The notes under the pieces were generated by a model. The model was not told where the DNA came from and made no database searches. It was given only the letters and a program-made list of their open reading frames with translations. DNA of 64,000 bases from Candidatus Acidiferrales bacterium (GTDB lineage Bacteria > Bacteroidota > Ignavibacteria > Kryptoniales > JAKASW01): contig DATJAY010000035.1 in the NCBI GenBank assembly GCA_035515795.1, positions 156,048 to 220,047 of the forward strand, read 5' to 3'. Numbering within the stretch: the stretch's first letter is position 1; each line of letters begins with the position of its first letter. Shown piece after piece: positions 52,919 to 63,768 of the stretch. A program made the position numbers and the translations under genes.

Positions 52919-53834
52919 ATAACGATTTGAGCGGATTCGAGGATCCGTCGCTCCTCATGAACTCCACAAGTTCCTTCAGATAATCTTTTCCCCCTTTTTC
53001 GAGAACATCCACATGTCCGGCATCAGCAACTATCATAAGCCGCGCGTTCTTGTTGAGGCCCTTCAGCCTCTCGGGATATTCTCTTTTCACTGAACGATCT
53101 TTCTCGCCGTGGACGATGAGAATCGGCACATCGACTCTTCGAATGTCGTCAGCAGGCGAAACCTCGGATGCTTTGAATTTTGCGAGGTGCTCAGCCCGCT
53201 TCAGCACGAGCTTCAAAAGGACTTTGCTCCTGATTCCTATCTTGCGCACCTGATGATCCAATGCAATGGAGAACAGATCGTAAAACGGCGCAACCGCGAT
53301 CAAACGGCTCACCCTCTTGTCAATTGCAGCAGTCTGTACGGCAATCGCCGCACCCATCGACACGCCAAGAAGGGTTATATCCATACTATGACATTCTGAT
53401 TCTATTTTATCTATCAATGCGACGACGTCGTGTTTTTCGTAATAGCCGAATGTGCAATAATCTCCTCCGCTGTCACCATGTCTTCGCATATCGATCAGGA
53501 AGACGCGCCCGCAAAATCCAGAAAGCTGCTTTGCATAATTCAACCCGCTAACTTTTGAATCCGTTATGCCGTGCAGGTAGATAACCGCGCCGTTATGTTC
53601 ATTAGAGTCCTGAGGTTTAATTTCCCAATAGCTGAGCGATATGCCGTCTCCCGTCTTTAACAAACCTTCCTTGAAATCCAGCCCTATCTGTGATGGATGA
53701 CTGAAACCGAATTTTTGTTGATAATATTCCGGGGTTCGTCGATGCGGGAATAAAAGCATCCTCGGTCCGACATAAAGTATGGAAAGAAATGCCGCCAACA
53801 CGATAGCTGACAACGCAGCAAAGAATGCTATCAT
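52917..53834 (-). CDS. Alpha/beta hydrolase (lipase-like, membrane-anchored)
   Basis: 305 residues. An N-terminal hydrophobic helix (about 4-22) is followed by the hydrolase fold. The oxyanion strand is YLHGITDSK, the nucleophile Ser159 lies in LLGVSMGAA, the acid is in VHGEKDRSV, and the histidine is in ADAGHVDVLEK. It is of the BEM46/YqkD type of membrane-attached serine hydrolase. The substrate is unknown. Confidence 0.88.
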   Translation of the reverse strand: MIAFFAALSAIVLAAFLSILYVGPRMLLFPHRRTPEYYQQKFGFSHPSQIGLDFKEGLLKTGDGISLSYWEIKPQDSNEHNGAVIYLHGITDSKVSGLNYAKQLSGFCGRVFLIDMRRHGDSGGDYCTFGYYEKHDVVALIDKIESECHSMDITLLGVSMGAAIAVQTAAIDKRVSRLIAVAPFYDLFSIALDHQVRKIGIRSKVLLKLVLKRAEHLAKFKASEVSPADDIRRVDVPILIVHGEKDRSVKREYPERLKGLNKNARLMIVADAGHVDVLEKGGKDYLKELVEFMRSDGSSNPLKSL

Positions 53835-53884
53835 TTATGAAATTATCTTATGAAAAATGGAATGAATTTTCAACGAAAGCATTA

Positions 53885-53921
53885 AAATAAAAAAGGCCGC
53901 TCAGTGATGAAAAGCGGCCTT
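53885..53921 (-). terminator. Intrinsic terminator after the small barrel gene
   Basis: A perfect 9-bp stem, aaggccgct (53893-53901) with agcggcctt (53913-53921), has an 11-nt loop. On the minus strand it is followed by a U-rich run (ttttttatttt), 25 nt after the stop of the gene at 53946. Confidence 0.9.
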
Positions 53922-53945
53922 AGAATATCTTCGTACTTTACCGTA

Positions 53946-54479
53946 CTAGAACTTGTAATCCACACCAACCGCAAAAATGTAGAAACCGAATCCTACGCGG
54001 GCCTGCAACGCCCAACTGTCACTTAGAAAATACCTGATTCCTGCGCTGCCACCAAGAGTAAACCCGCCAGCTGTCGGGCTGCTTAGTCCCGAGCCGCCGC
54101 TCCAAGACCATGTCGCTATTTCGTAGCCGAGAACTAAACCGAGGAACGGATCCCACTTCTTGTTGTCAAGCACAAAGTGGTACATACCGGATACACCGAT
54201 ATCTATGTATGTCCAGGATCCTCCAAATCCAAGTTCATTTTCGCTCCAATGGTAATAATCGAGCAATCCACCGATACCTATGATTCCAGGTCCAACTTCG
54301 CCTGGATTTGTTATTCCACGCTCATAATCGGCCCCGAGTGTAAGAGTACTCCCAACACCGCTCAACCCAATATGGACGCCAGCATAGTTCTTTTGGTTCT
54401 CAAATTGTGCACTTGCACTTGACGCAAAGAACGCAACCATCATAACCGCAAATAGCCACGTAGAAAGTTTGCGAATCAT
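53946..54479 (-). CDS. Small outer-membrane beta-barrel protein
   Basis: 177 residues with a clear signal peptide (VAFFASSASAQFE). The remainder has alternating strands rich in Gly and aromatic residues (YAGVHIGLSG, LGADYERGI, GFGFYIFAVGVDYKF) and ends in Phe, as expected of an outer-membrane barrel of about eight strands. AAGGAG lies 7 nt before the ATG. A terminator follows, so it is transcribed alone. Function unknown. Confidence 0.78.
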   Translation of the reverse strand: MIRKLSTWLFAVMMVAFFASSASAQFENQKNYAGVHIGLSGVGSTLTLGADYERGITNPGEVGPGIIGIGGLLDYYHWSENELGFGGSWTYIDIGVSGMYHFVLDNKKWDPFLGLVLGYEIATWSWSGGSGLSSPTAGGFTLGGSAGIRYFLSDSWALQARVGFGFYIFAVGVDYKF

Positions 54480-54841
54480 TGTGTTTCTCCTTTGTTTTTA
54501 ATTTGTTTCAAATTAGCCCTTACAAAGACAGAATCGAAAAGTCGCGGCAACTTCATGAACCTTATGCTTGCCTCGCTCAGATTTAAGCGAGTCTCGTTAT
54601 GTGAGTTAGCCGCACTCAATTTCAATAGGATAAAGTTTCTTCTTTTTCACAACAAAAGCAAGTGCTTTCTGAGAAATTGTGATTGAGGTCTCAAAATATT
54701 CCATGACCGAAAACGCATGAAGATTCGCCCACCAAGAGGAACGGATCTTAATGGTTCTTGCTTCGTTCCGCGCAGATTAGACGGGGCCCTTCATTTGAAT
54801 ATTTTGCATTCGGCGTGATGGTAATTTAAATTTATAAAAAC
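54480..54841. other. Divergent intergenic region before birA
   Basis: 362 nt with no gene I can support; a 64-codon frame at 54492-54686 has no protein character. There is a 6-bp hairpin, ctcgct/agcgag, around 54573-54592. The left end should hold the promoter of the small barrel gene and the right end that of birA, whose start is preceded by AT-rich sequence (taatttaaatttata). Confidence 0.5.
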
Positions 54842-55579
54842 TTGAATTACGATATTTATCGGTTCGATAAGATCGACTCCACCAATTCCCATCTGTTGAA
54901 GCTCGGAGAGGAAGGTTTTCCTGAAGGCACGGTTGTGGTTTCAGACGAGCAGACCTCCGGCCGCGGCAGGCTTGGAAGAAGCTGGGAATCGGAACCGCAA
55001 ACAAATCTTTTGTTCTCGCTCCTCCTCCGGCCGCATTTTCTCCAGCGTGACGAAGTGTTCATCTTGACTTTCGCGGCGGCAGTCTCCGCTGCAAGAGCTA
55101 TCGAGAAGGTTGCGCAAGTACAGCCGCAGCTCAAATGGCCGAACGACGTTTTGTTAAACGACAGGAAAGTCTGCGGAATCTTGCTCGAATCGGATTTCGA
55201 CTTGAACGGCTTGAACCACGTTGTACTTGGCATCGGCGTGAACGTTAATCAGGAAAATTTCTCGCCGGCAATATCTAACCGGGCAATTTCGCTGCGGCAG
55301 TTTACCGGAAAAACATTCGACCGCGATGAAATTCTCTTTTCAATCTTGTCGGACTTTTCTTCCGTTTATGAGTCGCTGCAAAGACACGATTTTTATTCGG
55401 TCATGAAAAAATGGCGTGATCGCTCCGTCATGTTAGGCGAGAAGATTTCAGTAAGTGTAGCCGGAAACACATTCAATGGCATCTGTGATGGGGTGACGGA
55501 CGACGGCGCGCTTGTTCTTCGGACTGACGATGGATTGAAAAGATTTACAGCGGGAGATGTAAGTATATTAAAGGCTTGA
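54842..55579 (+). CDS. birA: Biotin--[acetyl-CoA-carboxylase] ligase (no DNA-binding domain)
   Basis: 245 residues with a TTG start; no upstream or nearby ATG fits the family N-terminus YRFDKIDSTNSHL. The biotin/ATP site reads SGRGRLGRSWES, with LKWPNDVLLNDRKVCGILLE and IGVNVNQE further on, and a small C-terminal SH3-like domain closes it. It lacks the helix-turn-helix of the E. coli repressor and is therefore a pure ligase. It is the first gene of the series birA-coaX-GNAT-glmM. Confidence 0.93.
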   Translation: MNYDIYRFDKIDSTNSHLLKLGEEGFPEGTVVVSDEQTSGRGRLGRSWESEPQTNLLFSLLLRPHFLQRDEVFILTFAAAVSAARAIEKVAQVQPQLKWPNDVLLNDRKVCGILLESDFDLNGLNHVVLGIGVNVNQENFSPAISNRAISLRQFTGKTFDRDEILFSILSDFSSVYESLQRHDFYSVMKKWRDRSVMLGEKISVSVAGNTFNGICDGVTDDGALVLRTDDGLKRFTAGDVSILKA

Positions 55580-55659
55580 CCGGGAATTCCGCAAAACATG
55601 AAAAAACTGTGCTCATCACGTCTCATTTATAATCTTGATTTGAAAAGTTGAGGGAACCC

Positions 55660-56460
55660 ATGCTCCTTTGCATCGATGTAGGAAATACGACAACTCAATT
55701 CGGCGTTTATGACACCAAGAAACTGAAACGAGACTACCGTGTCGCCAGCGAAGTTGTCAGGACGGAAGACGAAATCGGCATCGTCGTCTCGTCGCTGTTG
55801 CAGCACGACGGAATCAAGCCGCGAAAGGTAAATGGCGTCGGCATTTCATCCGTCGTTCCGAATCTAACAGGTATCCTGGAACGAATGTCGAAAAAATATT
55901 TCAATTGCGATCCTCTCGTCATCACTTCCGAGCTGGAATTAGGAATAAGAGTGGACTACGATGAGCCGAAAGCGATCGGCAGCGACAGAATCTGCGTCGC
56001 GGTTGCTGGCTTCAAAAAATACGGCGGGCCGCTGATAATTCTTGATTTTGGAACGGCAACCACGTTCGACGTCGTTTCAAAAGACGGAGTTTATCTAGGT
56101 GGCGCAATTGCCCCCGGAATCGAAACCGCGGCAGCGGATTTACAACGGCGGGCCGCAAAACTTCCCCGAATTGAATTAAGCTTTCCGGACGAGGTTATCG
56201 GCAAGACGACCGTCGCAAGCATGCAGAGCGGAATAATGTTCGGCGCCGTCGATGCCATGGAAGGGATAGTGAGGCGTATAAAGATATCGCTCGGCGCGGA
56301 ATCGAAAGTCATCGCGACCGGTGGATACTCAAAGATAATTGCGGCGAAGACTAAAGTGATTGACCATATCGAACCGGCTTTGGTTCTCGAAGGGATTCGC
56401 ATTATTTACAAAGCGAATAAAAAGGAAGCCGGACGCAAAAGATTAGAAAACAATCGTTAG
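55660..56460 (+). CDS. coaX: Type III pantothenate kinase
   Basis: 266 residues from the ATG at 55660; a TTG 12 nt upstream is less likely. GAGG lies just upstream. The ASKHA-fold motifs are CIDVGNTTTQFG (P-loop-like), GSDRICVAVAG and LDFGTATTFDVV, with Asp6 as catalytic base candidate. It catalyses the first step of coenzyme A synthesis and is insensitive to CoA feedback. The gene follows birA by 80 nt, a frequent pairing in bacteria. Confidence 0.95.
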   Translation: MLLCIDVGNTTTQFGVYDTKKLKRDYRVASEVVRTEDEIGIVVSSLLQHDGIKPRKVNGVGISSVVPNLTGILERMSKKYFNCDPLVITSELELGIRVDYDEPKAIGSDRICVAVAGFKKYGGPLIILDFGTATTFDVVSKDGVYLGGAIAPGIETAAADLQRRAAKLPRIELSFPDEVIGKTTVASMQSGIMFGAVDAMEGIVRRIKISLGAESKVIATGGYSKIIAAKTKVIDHIEPALVLEGIRIIYKANKKEAGRKRLENNR

Positions 56461-56469
56461 GTTTTAATT

Positions 56470-56970
56470 GTGATTACGATACCGAAAGTTCCCGAAAAAA
56501 ACTTCGTCGTTCGCCCGGCGAAAAAGTCGGATTTACCTGCTGTCGTCAAGATGAGCCATGGCGTCAGCGAAATAGAAAATTTCCCGGGCCAAAAAATGAA
56601 AGTCGAAGACTTCATCCACTTCACCAAAGGAGATGGCGCGCTGATGCTCGTTGCTGAGTCGAGGGGAACACGTCGAGCTCGATCCCGCAGTGCAGGAGAA
56701 GTCGTCGGTTACATAACGGTATACCAGTCAGAGAACTATTTCTATCTCCCCTATGCTGTCACGAAAAAAGGTTGGCGAAGGCACGGTGTCGGCGGTGCAT
56801 TGCTGGAACGGGTTGAGGCACTGGCTAAAGAGGCAAAGGTGGAGTATATTTTGATGAGCGTTTATGTATACAATTTGAGCGTTCACACTTTTCTGAAGGA
56901 GCGTGGATATACAGCGAGCAAGAGACTGATTCAATATTCAAAAATAATTGCGGGCAAAAAGAAAAAATGA
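56470..56970 (+). CDS. GNAT-family N-acetyltransferase with basic insertion
   Basis: 166 residues with a GTG start. The acetyl-CoA motif is WRRHGVGGALLERVE. Between two core strands sits SRGTRRARSRSAGE, a basic stretch of about 12 residues more than usual for this fold at this place. The substrate is unknown; the N-terminal part VRPAKKSDLPAVVKM is typical. The stop overlaps the glmM-like start by 4 nt (ATGA), so coupling is likely. Confidence 0.85.
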   Translation: MITIPKVPEKNFVVRPAKKSDLPAVVKMSHGVSEIENFPGQKMKVEDFIHFTKGDGALMLVAESRGTRRARSRSAGEVVGYITVYQSENYFYLPYAVTKKGWRRHGVGGALLERVEALAKEAKVEYILMSVYVYNLSVHTFLKERGYTASKRLIQYSKIIAGKKKK

Positions 56971-58418
56971 GCAAGTCAGCCACGAGGCAGGTATCAAAGC
57001 CATCGAAGCGTAAATCACGCAAGAAAGTTCTTTCACGGAGAGGTTCATCCGCACAAGAATCACCGCAGAAATTGATGGTGAGCATCTCGGGACTGCGAGG
57101 TATCGTCGGTGAGTCGCTTGTTCCGGAAGTCGTAGTCAAATATGCCAATGCGTTTGCGATGTTCACAGGCCGGAAAAAGATTGTTATCGGTAGAGATGGC
57201 AGATATCATGGTGCAATGCTCGCGGAAATTTTAGCCGGGACTCTTGCAGCAAACGGGTGTGATGTTATGGACATAGGTATTTGTCCGACGCCCACCGTTC
57301 AACTTGCCGCTGAACATTCCGATACCGCCGGCGGAATTGCGGTGACGGCCAGTCATAACCCGCTTGAGTGGAACGGACTCAAATTTATCAACGATCACGG
57401 TGTATTCCTGGATGCCGAAGAAAATAAAAGGCTGTGGTCATACGTAGAGAAAAAAACGAAATATTCCTCTTATGAAACCACCGGCACAATTGAGCATAAC
57501 GACTTTTTTCTCCGCGACCATATTAGACGCGTGCTTGCCATAAAGTCGGTAGATGTAGAAGCGATTCGCAGGCGTCATTTCAAGGTTGTAGTCGACTGTG
57601 TCAACGCGGCAGGATCCATGGTCGTGCCGCAACTCCTGCACGAGCTCGGCTGCATCACCGTAAAGATGAATTGCGACGGCTCAGGAAAATTTCCGAGGAA
57701 ACCGGAACCGCTGCCTGAAAATTTGACCGAGATAATGCTCGGGGTTAAATCCGAAGGTGCAGACCTAGGAATCGTTGTCGATCCGGATGTCGACCGCCTG
57801 GTTCTGATCACCGAGAAAGGTGAACCCTTCAGCGAGGAATATACGATTGCACAGGCAGTGAAATTCATTTTTGAAAAAACGCCTGTTGAGCAGAGGATCG
57901 CCGCGGTGAACTTGTCGACGACTCGTGCGGTAGACAAAATTGCTCGCGAACTCGATGGAAAAATCTATCGTTCCGCGGTCGGTGAAATAAACGTCGTGAA
58001 GAAAATGAAAGAGATGAATTCAGTCATCGGAGGTGAAGGAAGCGGCGGAGTGATCTTACCGGAAGTTCATTATGGCCGCGACGCACTCGTGGGAATCGGG
58101 ATCACGCTTCAGCATCTGCTGGAGTTCGGCGGGACGCTTTCCGAGATGAAAAATTCTCTTCCGAAGTTCGAAATCGTCAAAAAACGGATCGCACTTGGCA
58201 AGAAGAGCCCCGAGAAGATAATCGCGGCAATCAAGAAGCATTACTCAAAATTTGAGATGAACACGGAGGACGGGCTAAAGATCGACGCTGCCGATTATTG
58301 GATTCACCTCCGAAAATCCAATACCGAGCCGATCATCCGAGTTATCGCCGAAGCCGCAACCGAAAAAGAAGCTAGATCCCGCGCAGACGAAATTGAAAAC
58401 CTGGTGGGAAGTCTCTGA
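56967..58418 (+). CDS. glmM: Phosphoglucosamine mutase-type phosphohexomutase
   Basis: 483 residues. The active-site serine is Ser129 in VTASHNPLEWNG; the metal loop is DPDVDRL; the sugar loop is GEGSGG and the phosphate loop is KSNTEPIIR. It converts glucosamine-6-phosphate to the 1-phosphate for peptidoglycan (GlmM), or a similar sugar phosphate; the ISGLRGIVGES start resembles the archaeal-type GlmM/PMM branch. The first 36 residues are a basic extension (TRQVSKPSKRKSRKK) that would be absent if the start were Met37. It overlaps the following response regulator by 1 nt. Confidence 0.85.
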   Translation: MSKSATRQVSKPSKRKSRKKVLSRRGSSAQESPQKLMVSISGLRGIVGESLVPEVVVKYANAFAMFTGRKKIVIGRDGRYHGAMLAEILAGTLAANGCDVMDIGICPTPTVQLAAEHSDTAGGIAVTASHNPLEWNGLKFINDHGVFLDAEENKRLWSYVEKKTKYSSYETTGTIEHNDFFLRDHIRRVLAIKSVDVEAIRRRHFKVVVDCVNAAGSMVVPQLLHELGCITVKMNCDGSGKFPRKPEPLPENLTEIMLGVKSEGADLGIVVDPDVDRLVLITEKGEPFSEEYTIAQAVKFIFEKTPVEQRIAAVNLSTTRAVDKIARELDGKIYRSAVGEINVVKKMKEMNSVIGGEGSGGVILPEVHYGRDALVGIGITLQHLLEFGGTLSEMKNSLPKFEIVKKRIALGKKSPEKIIAAIKKHYSKFEMNTEDGLKIDAADYWIHLRKSNTEPIIRVIAEAATEKEARSRADEIENLVGSL

Positions 58419-58822
58419 TGTCTTATCTCATTCTGATTGCCGATGACAATGTCGACAACATTTTGCTGATCAAGAGAATTTTAAAGCGTTCCAGCTTAAA
58501 CCTCGAGTTCATGGATGCCGAGACAGGACGCGACGCTATCGAACTCGCCATGAGGAGAAAACCGGATCTGATTTTGCTGGACATGAAAATGCCCAACATG
58601 AATGGTTATGAAGCGGCGGCGGCCCTGAGGCTCAGCGAGGGAACGAACACAATCCCTATCATAGCCGTCACTGCACAAGCGATGTTGGGTGACAAGGAAC
58701 GGGCGCTGCAGGCCGGGTGCAACGAGTATTTGACAAAGCCGCTTGACCCCATCCTTCTAATTGACACTGTAAAAAGATATTTGGCGGGAAAATCCGATGG
58801 AGAAAATGACGAAAAAAAATAA
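58418..58822 (+). CDS. Single-domain response regulator
   Basis: 134 residues, one receiver domain and nothing else: acidic pocket Asp9/Asp10, phosphoacceptor Asp55 ([16 protein letters not shown]), Thr/Ala switch in AVTAQAM and Lys in YLTKPLD. The start lies on the glmM stop (TGATG). The hybrid kinase gene begins 26 nt before its end, so it is a natural phosphotransfer partner of that kinase, like CheY/DivK-type relay proteins. Confidence 0.93.
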   Translation: MSYLILIADDNVDNILLIKRILKRSSLNLEFMDAETGRDAIELAMRRKPDLILLDMKMPNMNGYEAAAALRLSEGTNTIPIIAVTAQAMLGDKERALQAGCNEYLTKPLDPILLIDTVKRYLAGKSDGENDEKK

Positions 58823-61800
58823 AGGTCTTCTCTCTCTCGGTATCGGAGTCGGGAGTGCATGGGCGTTTGCGATCTTGATCGTATTTCTCGCAAACAGGCT
58901 TCATCCCAACATGTCGCGAGATCTTCTTATCGATTCCATCTTAATAACAAACATGATTTCGGTTGCGATTTCCTTATTTGCGTTTTCCCGGTACGCCGTG
59001 CTTCGGGAAAGACTTCTTGAGTTCATAGCGTTCGCGTTTCTCATCGGCGGTTTCATAAGAATCACCGGAATCATAATATCTGATCTTGGGATCTTCTGGC
59101 AAGGTGAGCATGCTTTTTATTTTCAACTCGCAGCATGGCAGGGCGGGGAATTCCTACTCGGATTGATGCTCGCGGTGGGAACACTTTTGGTTTGGATTTT
59201 CCCCAAATCTAAATCCGTGCTTCTCGATGTTTTTGCAGCCATCGTAATCGCGTCAATAGTGGTCTTTGTCATCATGTTAGTTTCAAGCAAATACTCCCTG
59301 GGCGGACAAATATCATTCGGCAATTTACGCTTGCTGACATTCGCTGCGTCGGGTCTATTTCTGATTTCATTCATCGGGGTCAGTAGAAACTACGTCAGGT
59401 ATCCGACGCTTTTCAATTATTCGATCAGCATCACTCTATTCCTTCTGACCTTCGCAGGGATGGTCAAATCTTTTTCCTCTTCCGTTACTGATACCGCATC
59501 GACGGCTGAGGCGGGGTTGACCTTGATGGCATATCTCATCGGTGCAATCGGAAGTCTTACTGATGTCGGACAAATTTTCAATGAGTACGTCAGGAGTTCT
59601 GAAAAAATAAAGGCGGCAAATGAGGAACTGCAAAAATACGAGATCTATATAGAGAAGGTCCCCGATCCGATATTAATCACAAATGAAGATGGAGTGACAC
59701 TTTACGTTAATCCCGCCTTTGAGGAGAATTTCGGATATTCACTTGCAGAAATGAAGAAGAAAGGATTTTACGATATCTATGATGCGGATGATAGAGAAAA
59801 AGCTGCGCAGCACGTCGGTCCGGTAAATGACGGGACAGGCGGGGAATTAGAGCTGACGCTGGTAAAGAAAGACGGGCAGAAGATAGACTCGCTTTTGAAT
59901 TCGGCGCCTATCATCATAGACGGCAAGCGGCTCGGAAGGATAACAATTTATAGAGACATAACGAGAAGAAAACAGCTTGAACATCGCAACCAGGTTCTCA
60001 GTGCCGCGGTTGAGAATACTGATGAGGCGATCTCGTTGACGGATCCGGGTGGACGCGTTACCTTCCTGAACTCGGCGGCAGAAAAACTCTTCGGCTACAC
60101 CCTCGAGGATTTGCCCAGGGGAAGCCTGTGGGCGCTGGTTTCCCCGGGGTTCGGGTACACGAACGCAAGGGAGATCTATGTTCGGACCGTCCGCAGCGGG
60201 ACCTGGCGGGGCGAAGTCCTGAACCGTAAGAAGGATGGAACAGAGTATTACATATCATTAAGCACAAGCTCGATCAAGGATAACAACGGGAAAGTCATTG
60301 CATTGGTCGGGATCTGCGAGGATATCACCGAGAAAAAATGGGAAGAGAGGAGAAAGGAAGCCGTCTACCGTGTGGCACAGCTGGCAATTTCAAGCGGAAG
60401 ACTCTCGGAGCTTGCGCAGTCGGCGGTGGAGCTTCTCGCAGAAATTCTCAACGCACCCCTCGCGGTCATGTATTCATACGATGAGAAAAATATTACGCTT
60501 GAATTAATCGCTCAGCACAACGCATTGAGAAAGAATCTAAATTTTCCGATTCTCCAGAGATTGGAGACCGAGCCCGGAACCGATGCAACCAGAGCAGCAA
60601 AATCCTGCGCCACAATATTTGGCGGGCAGCTCTCCGACACTGAATTCTCCCTATTCGAAGACGAGCCGCTGTTCCATGATGCTAAGGGCATGGTGAGCAT
60701 ACCTCTCCTAAGCTCAGGGGAGCTTATCGGCGTCATCCAATACGTGACGACAGTTGCCGAAGGCGGCATTAAGCATGAGATGAACTTAGCCGAAGTCGCA
60801 GCATCTGAGCTCGCAGTCGGCATACAGAGGCTGAGGCTGGCGTCAAAGATTGCCGAGCAGGCTGATCAGCTTGAAAAAATATTTGCCAGCGCCGCCGAAG
60901 GGATAATGCTCGTAAACAGACTGGGCAGAATATTACTCATGAACGAAGGCGGGAAAGAAATATTTGGAATCAAAGATGTTCCGGAAATCAAGTTTGGGCA
61001 ATATACCGAAATTTTCGGAATGCGCATGTTAGATGGTTCCCGCCTTCCCGAAAACATTAATCCCGTGAAATTGGCCGCGCTCGACGGAAAGAATGTCCGG
61101 AATTTCGAGTTTACTATTACGCGCTTTGGAGTAGTGAGGGTGCTCTCGATAACCGTTTCACCTTTGATCGATCCGAGCGGCAGTCTCAGCGGAGCAGTTG
61201 CAATTTTCAGCGACATCACCGATCGAAAAAAGAACGAGGAGAGAATCGCTTACCAGGCAATGCTTCTCCGGGAAGTGAACGACGCAATAATCGCCGCCGA
61301 CCGGAAGGGAAAAATCACTTCGTGGAATCCAGCGGCAGAGAGATTATACGGCTGGAAATCCGAAGAGGTCATCGGGTTGCCGTATGATGATGTGATCCAA
61401 TCGGGTTATAAAGGAGTCACGCGTGATGAAGTGGCGCTCGAAAAAAACAACTTGTGGCGCGGTGAAGTGATCAATTATTCCAAAGGAGGAAAAGAACTTT
61501 ACATTGACTCTTCGGTAGCCATGGTGCGGGACTCCGGCGGAGCTTCCACCGGAACCGTATCAATAAATAGGGACATTACCGAACAGAAGAAGAATGAAAT
61601 TGCAATCAAGAAGCAGAACAAAAGACTTTCGGTGATCAATAGAACGGCATTTGCTGTAAGAGATGCCTTAGATGTCTCGGAGATCTTGAATAAGAGCTTG
61701 ACGCGGTTACTCGAGTTTGAGGATGTCTCCGCGGCGGCAATTTACTTATTGAATGAGAGATCGGAAAATCTGGAGCTTACGGCATCGCTAGGATTCAGTC

Positions 61801-63743
61801 AACGTTTCGAAAAAGACCAACAGACTCCTAAATCTACCGAGGGTCTGTTTTCCGAAGTAATGAACCATGGCGAAGCAATGATTTTTCCGGAAATAGAAAA
61901 AGCTCTTGACCGCTCGGACATTTTTAAAACCCTTGCGGAAGAAACAATGACGTCTGCAGTGATCATCCCGATTATCGGAACCCGCAAGGCACACGGAGTG
62001 CTCGTCACTGCAGCAAAAGAAAAATCCGATGTCACTCAGACCGACAGAGAATTTCTTATGATGGTGTCGCGCGTGATCGGCGCTGCAGTCGAAAATGCCT
62101 TCCTATACTCGGATGTGCTGGAGAAATCCAAGGAGCTTGAAGACTCTAACGAACAACTGAGGATGTCGAAAGTCTGGGTCGAAGAAGCCAATGCACAGCT
62201 TGTTCAGGCAAATCAGCAGCTTGAAGACGCGAGCCGCCTGAAAAGCCAGTTCCTCGCTAATATGAGCCACGAGCTCCGTACGCCTCTAAATTCAATTATA
62301 GGCTTTACAAACTTAATCTTGACCGACGATGCTCAGCCTCCGACCGGGGACCAAAAAGAAGGCTTGGACATCGTTCTCAGAAATGCGAAGAATCTCCTCG
62401 CTCTCATCAACGATATCCTTGATCTATCAAAGATAGAAGCCGGTCGAATGACAATTGCCCCTGAAGAATTTAAGATAGACGCCGTCGTCAATGACGCGCT
62501 TACAACCGTTGAGCCTCTCATCGGCGACAAGCCCGTCAAGCTGCTCGGTGAAATTGATTCTGCAGTGCCGGCGATCCAATCCGATCCCGCGAGAATAAAA
62601 CAGATTATCCTGAACCTTCTAAGCAACGCGGCAAAATTCACGGATGAGGGTCACATAAAGGTTGCGGTGAAAATGCTTGATCAAAACTTCGTGAGTGCCG
62701 CGGTGGAAGACACCGGGACCGGAATCCCTCCGGAATTTCTCGAGGTCGTATTCGAGGAATTCAGACAGGTGGACGGGTCGAATACCAGGAGACATGGTGG
62801 TACCGGCCTGGGGCTGGCAATCTCACGAAAGCTGGCGCGGATGCTCGGCGGAGATTTGACTGTCCGAAGCGAAGTCGGCAAAGGTTCGACTTTCACATTG
62901 ACCATTCCTTTAGTTTACCTTCCCATCGAGAAAACAAAAGCGGAAGAACAGGTTCAAGCTGCCCCTTCGACCTCGGCTTCCGAAGGAGCCGTTGCGCGGG
63001 CGGGCAACTTGGTGGTGTGCATTGACGATGACCCGGAAGTTCTTCTTCTTTTGAAGAACCACCTGGTTTCAGAGGGGTTCGAATTCTATGGCGTAACTGA
63101 TTCGAGAAACGCCGTCGATACTGTTCGTCAATTCAGGCCGGTTCTTGTTACGCTTGATATCATGATGCCGAACAAGGACGGCTGGCAAATTCTCCAGGAA
63201 TTGAAATCGGATCCCGACCTCAAAGATATTCCTGTCATCATCCATACCGTCGTTGACAATAAAGCACTTGCAGTTTCGCTCGGCGCCGAATCATACCTCA
63301 TCAAACCCGTCCAACCGGAGAAAATCATATCTGTAATCAGAAAATATACCGGGACAGACGAAGGAGAAATACTTGTCGTCGACGACAACGAAGATTTCAC
63401 AAACTTTCTCCGCAATTTGCTGGAGAAAAGTAAATTTACAATATACACGGCCCGGAACGGTGTTGAGGCTATTAAGCTTTTACATAGGGAAATCCCGCGG
63501 CTTGTTTTCCTCGATTTGCTAATGCCCGAAATGGACGGTTTTGAAGTCGTCGAGAAAATGTATGAAGATGAAAAACTGAAAGAAGTCCCGATCGTTGTCC
63601 TGACGGCGAAGGAAGTCACGAGAGACGAACGGGCCAAACTCAACTCAAAAATAAAAAATGTCGTCAGAAAAGAAGGCCTCACGAGAGAAATTATTTTGCG
63701 CGAGGTTAACAAATTCATACAACGAAAAGTCGAGCGAGCTTGA
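58797..63743 (+). CDS. Membrane hybrid sensor histidine kinase (7TM, 4 PAS, 2 GAF, HK, 2 REC)
   Basis: 1648 residues. About seven membrane helices (residues 12-265) form the input region. Then follow PAS1 (about 278-395), PAS2 (396-515), GAF1 (517-690), PAS3 (690-810), PAS4 (815-935) and GAF2 (940-1110), a coiled coil, and HisKA with the phosphorylated His1158 ([11 protein letters not shown]). HATPase (N box near 1270; G boxes DTGTGIPP and GTGLGLAIS) and two receivers follow, with Asp1454 and Asp1573 as acceptors. All catalytic motifs look intact. No DNA-binding domain is present; output must pass through the receivers and the flanking response regulators. Confidence 0.93.
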   Translation: MEKMTKKNKGLLSLGIGVGSAWAFAILIVFLANRLHPNMSRDLLIDSILITNMISVAISLFAFSRYAVLRERLLEFIAFAFLIGGFIRITGIIISDLGIFWQGEHAFYFQLAAWQGGEFLLGLMLAVGTLLVWIFPKSKSVLLDVFAAIVIASIVVFVIMLVSSKYSLGGQISFGNLRLLTFAASGLFLISFIGVSRNYVRYPTLFNYSISITLFLLTFAGMVKSFSSSVTDTASTAEAGLTLMAYLIGAIGSLTDVGQIFNEYVRSSEKIKAANEELQKYEIYIEKVPDPILITNEDGVTLYVNPAFEENFGYSLAEMKKKGFYDIYDADDREKAAQHVGPVNDGTGGELELTLVKKDGQKIDSLLNSAPIIIDGKRLGRITIYRDITRRKQLEHRNQVLSAAVENTDEAISLTDPGGRVTFLNSAAEKLFGYTLEDLPRGSLWALVSPGFGYTNAREIYVRTVRSGTWRGEVLNRKKDGTEYYISLSTSSIKDNNGKVIALVGICEDITEKKWEERRKEAVYRVAQLAISSGRLSELAQSAVELLAEILNAPLAVMYSYDEKNITLELIAQHNALRKNLNFPILQRLETEPGTDATRAAKSCATIFGGQLSDTEFSLFEDEPLFHDAKGMVSIPLLSSGELIGVIQYVTTVAEGGIKHEMNLAEVAASELAVGIQRLRLASKIAEQADQLEKIFASAAEGIMLVNRLGRILLMNEGGKEIFGIKDVPEIKFGQYTEIFGMRMLDGSRLPENINPVKLAALDGKNVRNFEFTITRFGVVRVLSITVSPLIDPSGSLSGAVAIFSDITDRKKNEERIAYQAMLLREVNDAIIAADRKGKITSWNPAAERLYGWKSEEVIGLPYDDVIQSGYKGVTRDEVALEKNNLWRGEVINYSKGGKELYIDSSVAMVRDSGGASTGTVSINRDITEQKKNEIAIKKQNKRLSVINRTAFAVRDALDVSEILNKSLTRLLEFEDVSAAAIYLLNERSENLELTASLGFSQRFEKDQQTPKSTEGLFSEVMNHGEAMIFPEIEKALDRSDIFKTLAEETMTSAVIIPIIGTRKAHGVLVTAAKEKSDVTQTDREFLMMVSRVIGAAVENAFLYSDVLEKSKELEDSNEQLRMSKVWVEEANAQLVQANQQLEDASRLKSQFLANMSHELRTPLNSIIGFTNLILTDDAQPPTGDQKEGLDIVLRNAKNLLALINDILDLSKIEAGRMTIAPEEFKIDAVVNDALTTVEPLIGDKPVKLLGEIDSAVPAIQSDPARIKQIILNLLSNAAKFTDEGHIKVAVKMLDQNFVSAAVEDTGTGIPPEFLEVVFEEFRQVDGSNTRRHGGTGLGLAISRKLARMLGGDLTVRSEVGKGSTFTLTIPLVYLPIEKTKAEEQVQAAPSTSASEGAVARAGNLVVCIDDDPEVLLLLKNHLVSEGFEFYGVTDSRNAVDTVRQFRPVLVTLDIMMPNKDGWQILQELKSDPDLKDIPVIIHTVVDNKALAVSLGAESYLIKPVQPEKIISVIRKYTGTDEGEILVVDDNEDFTNFLRNLLEKSKFTIYTARNGVEAIKLLHREIPRLVFLDLLMPEMDGFEVVEKMYEDEKLKEVPIVVLTAKEVTRDERAKLNSKIKNVVRKEGLTREIILREVNKFIQRKVERA

Positions 63744-63768
63744 ATTCACTTTACCATTTAATAAGACC

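Noticed and set aside
54492..54686. 64-codon open frame in the gap before birA
   Set aside because: No ribosome site and no protein-like composition; the gap more likely holds two divergent promoters.
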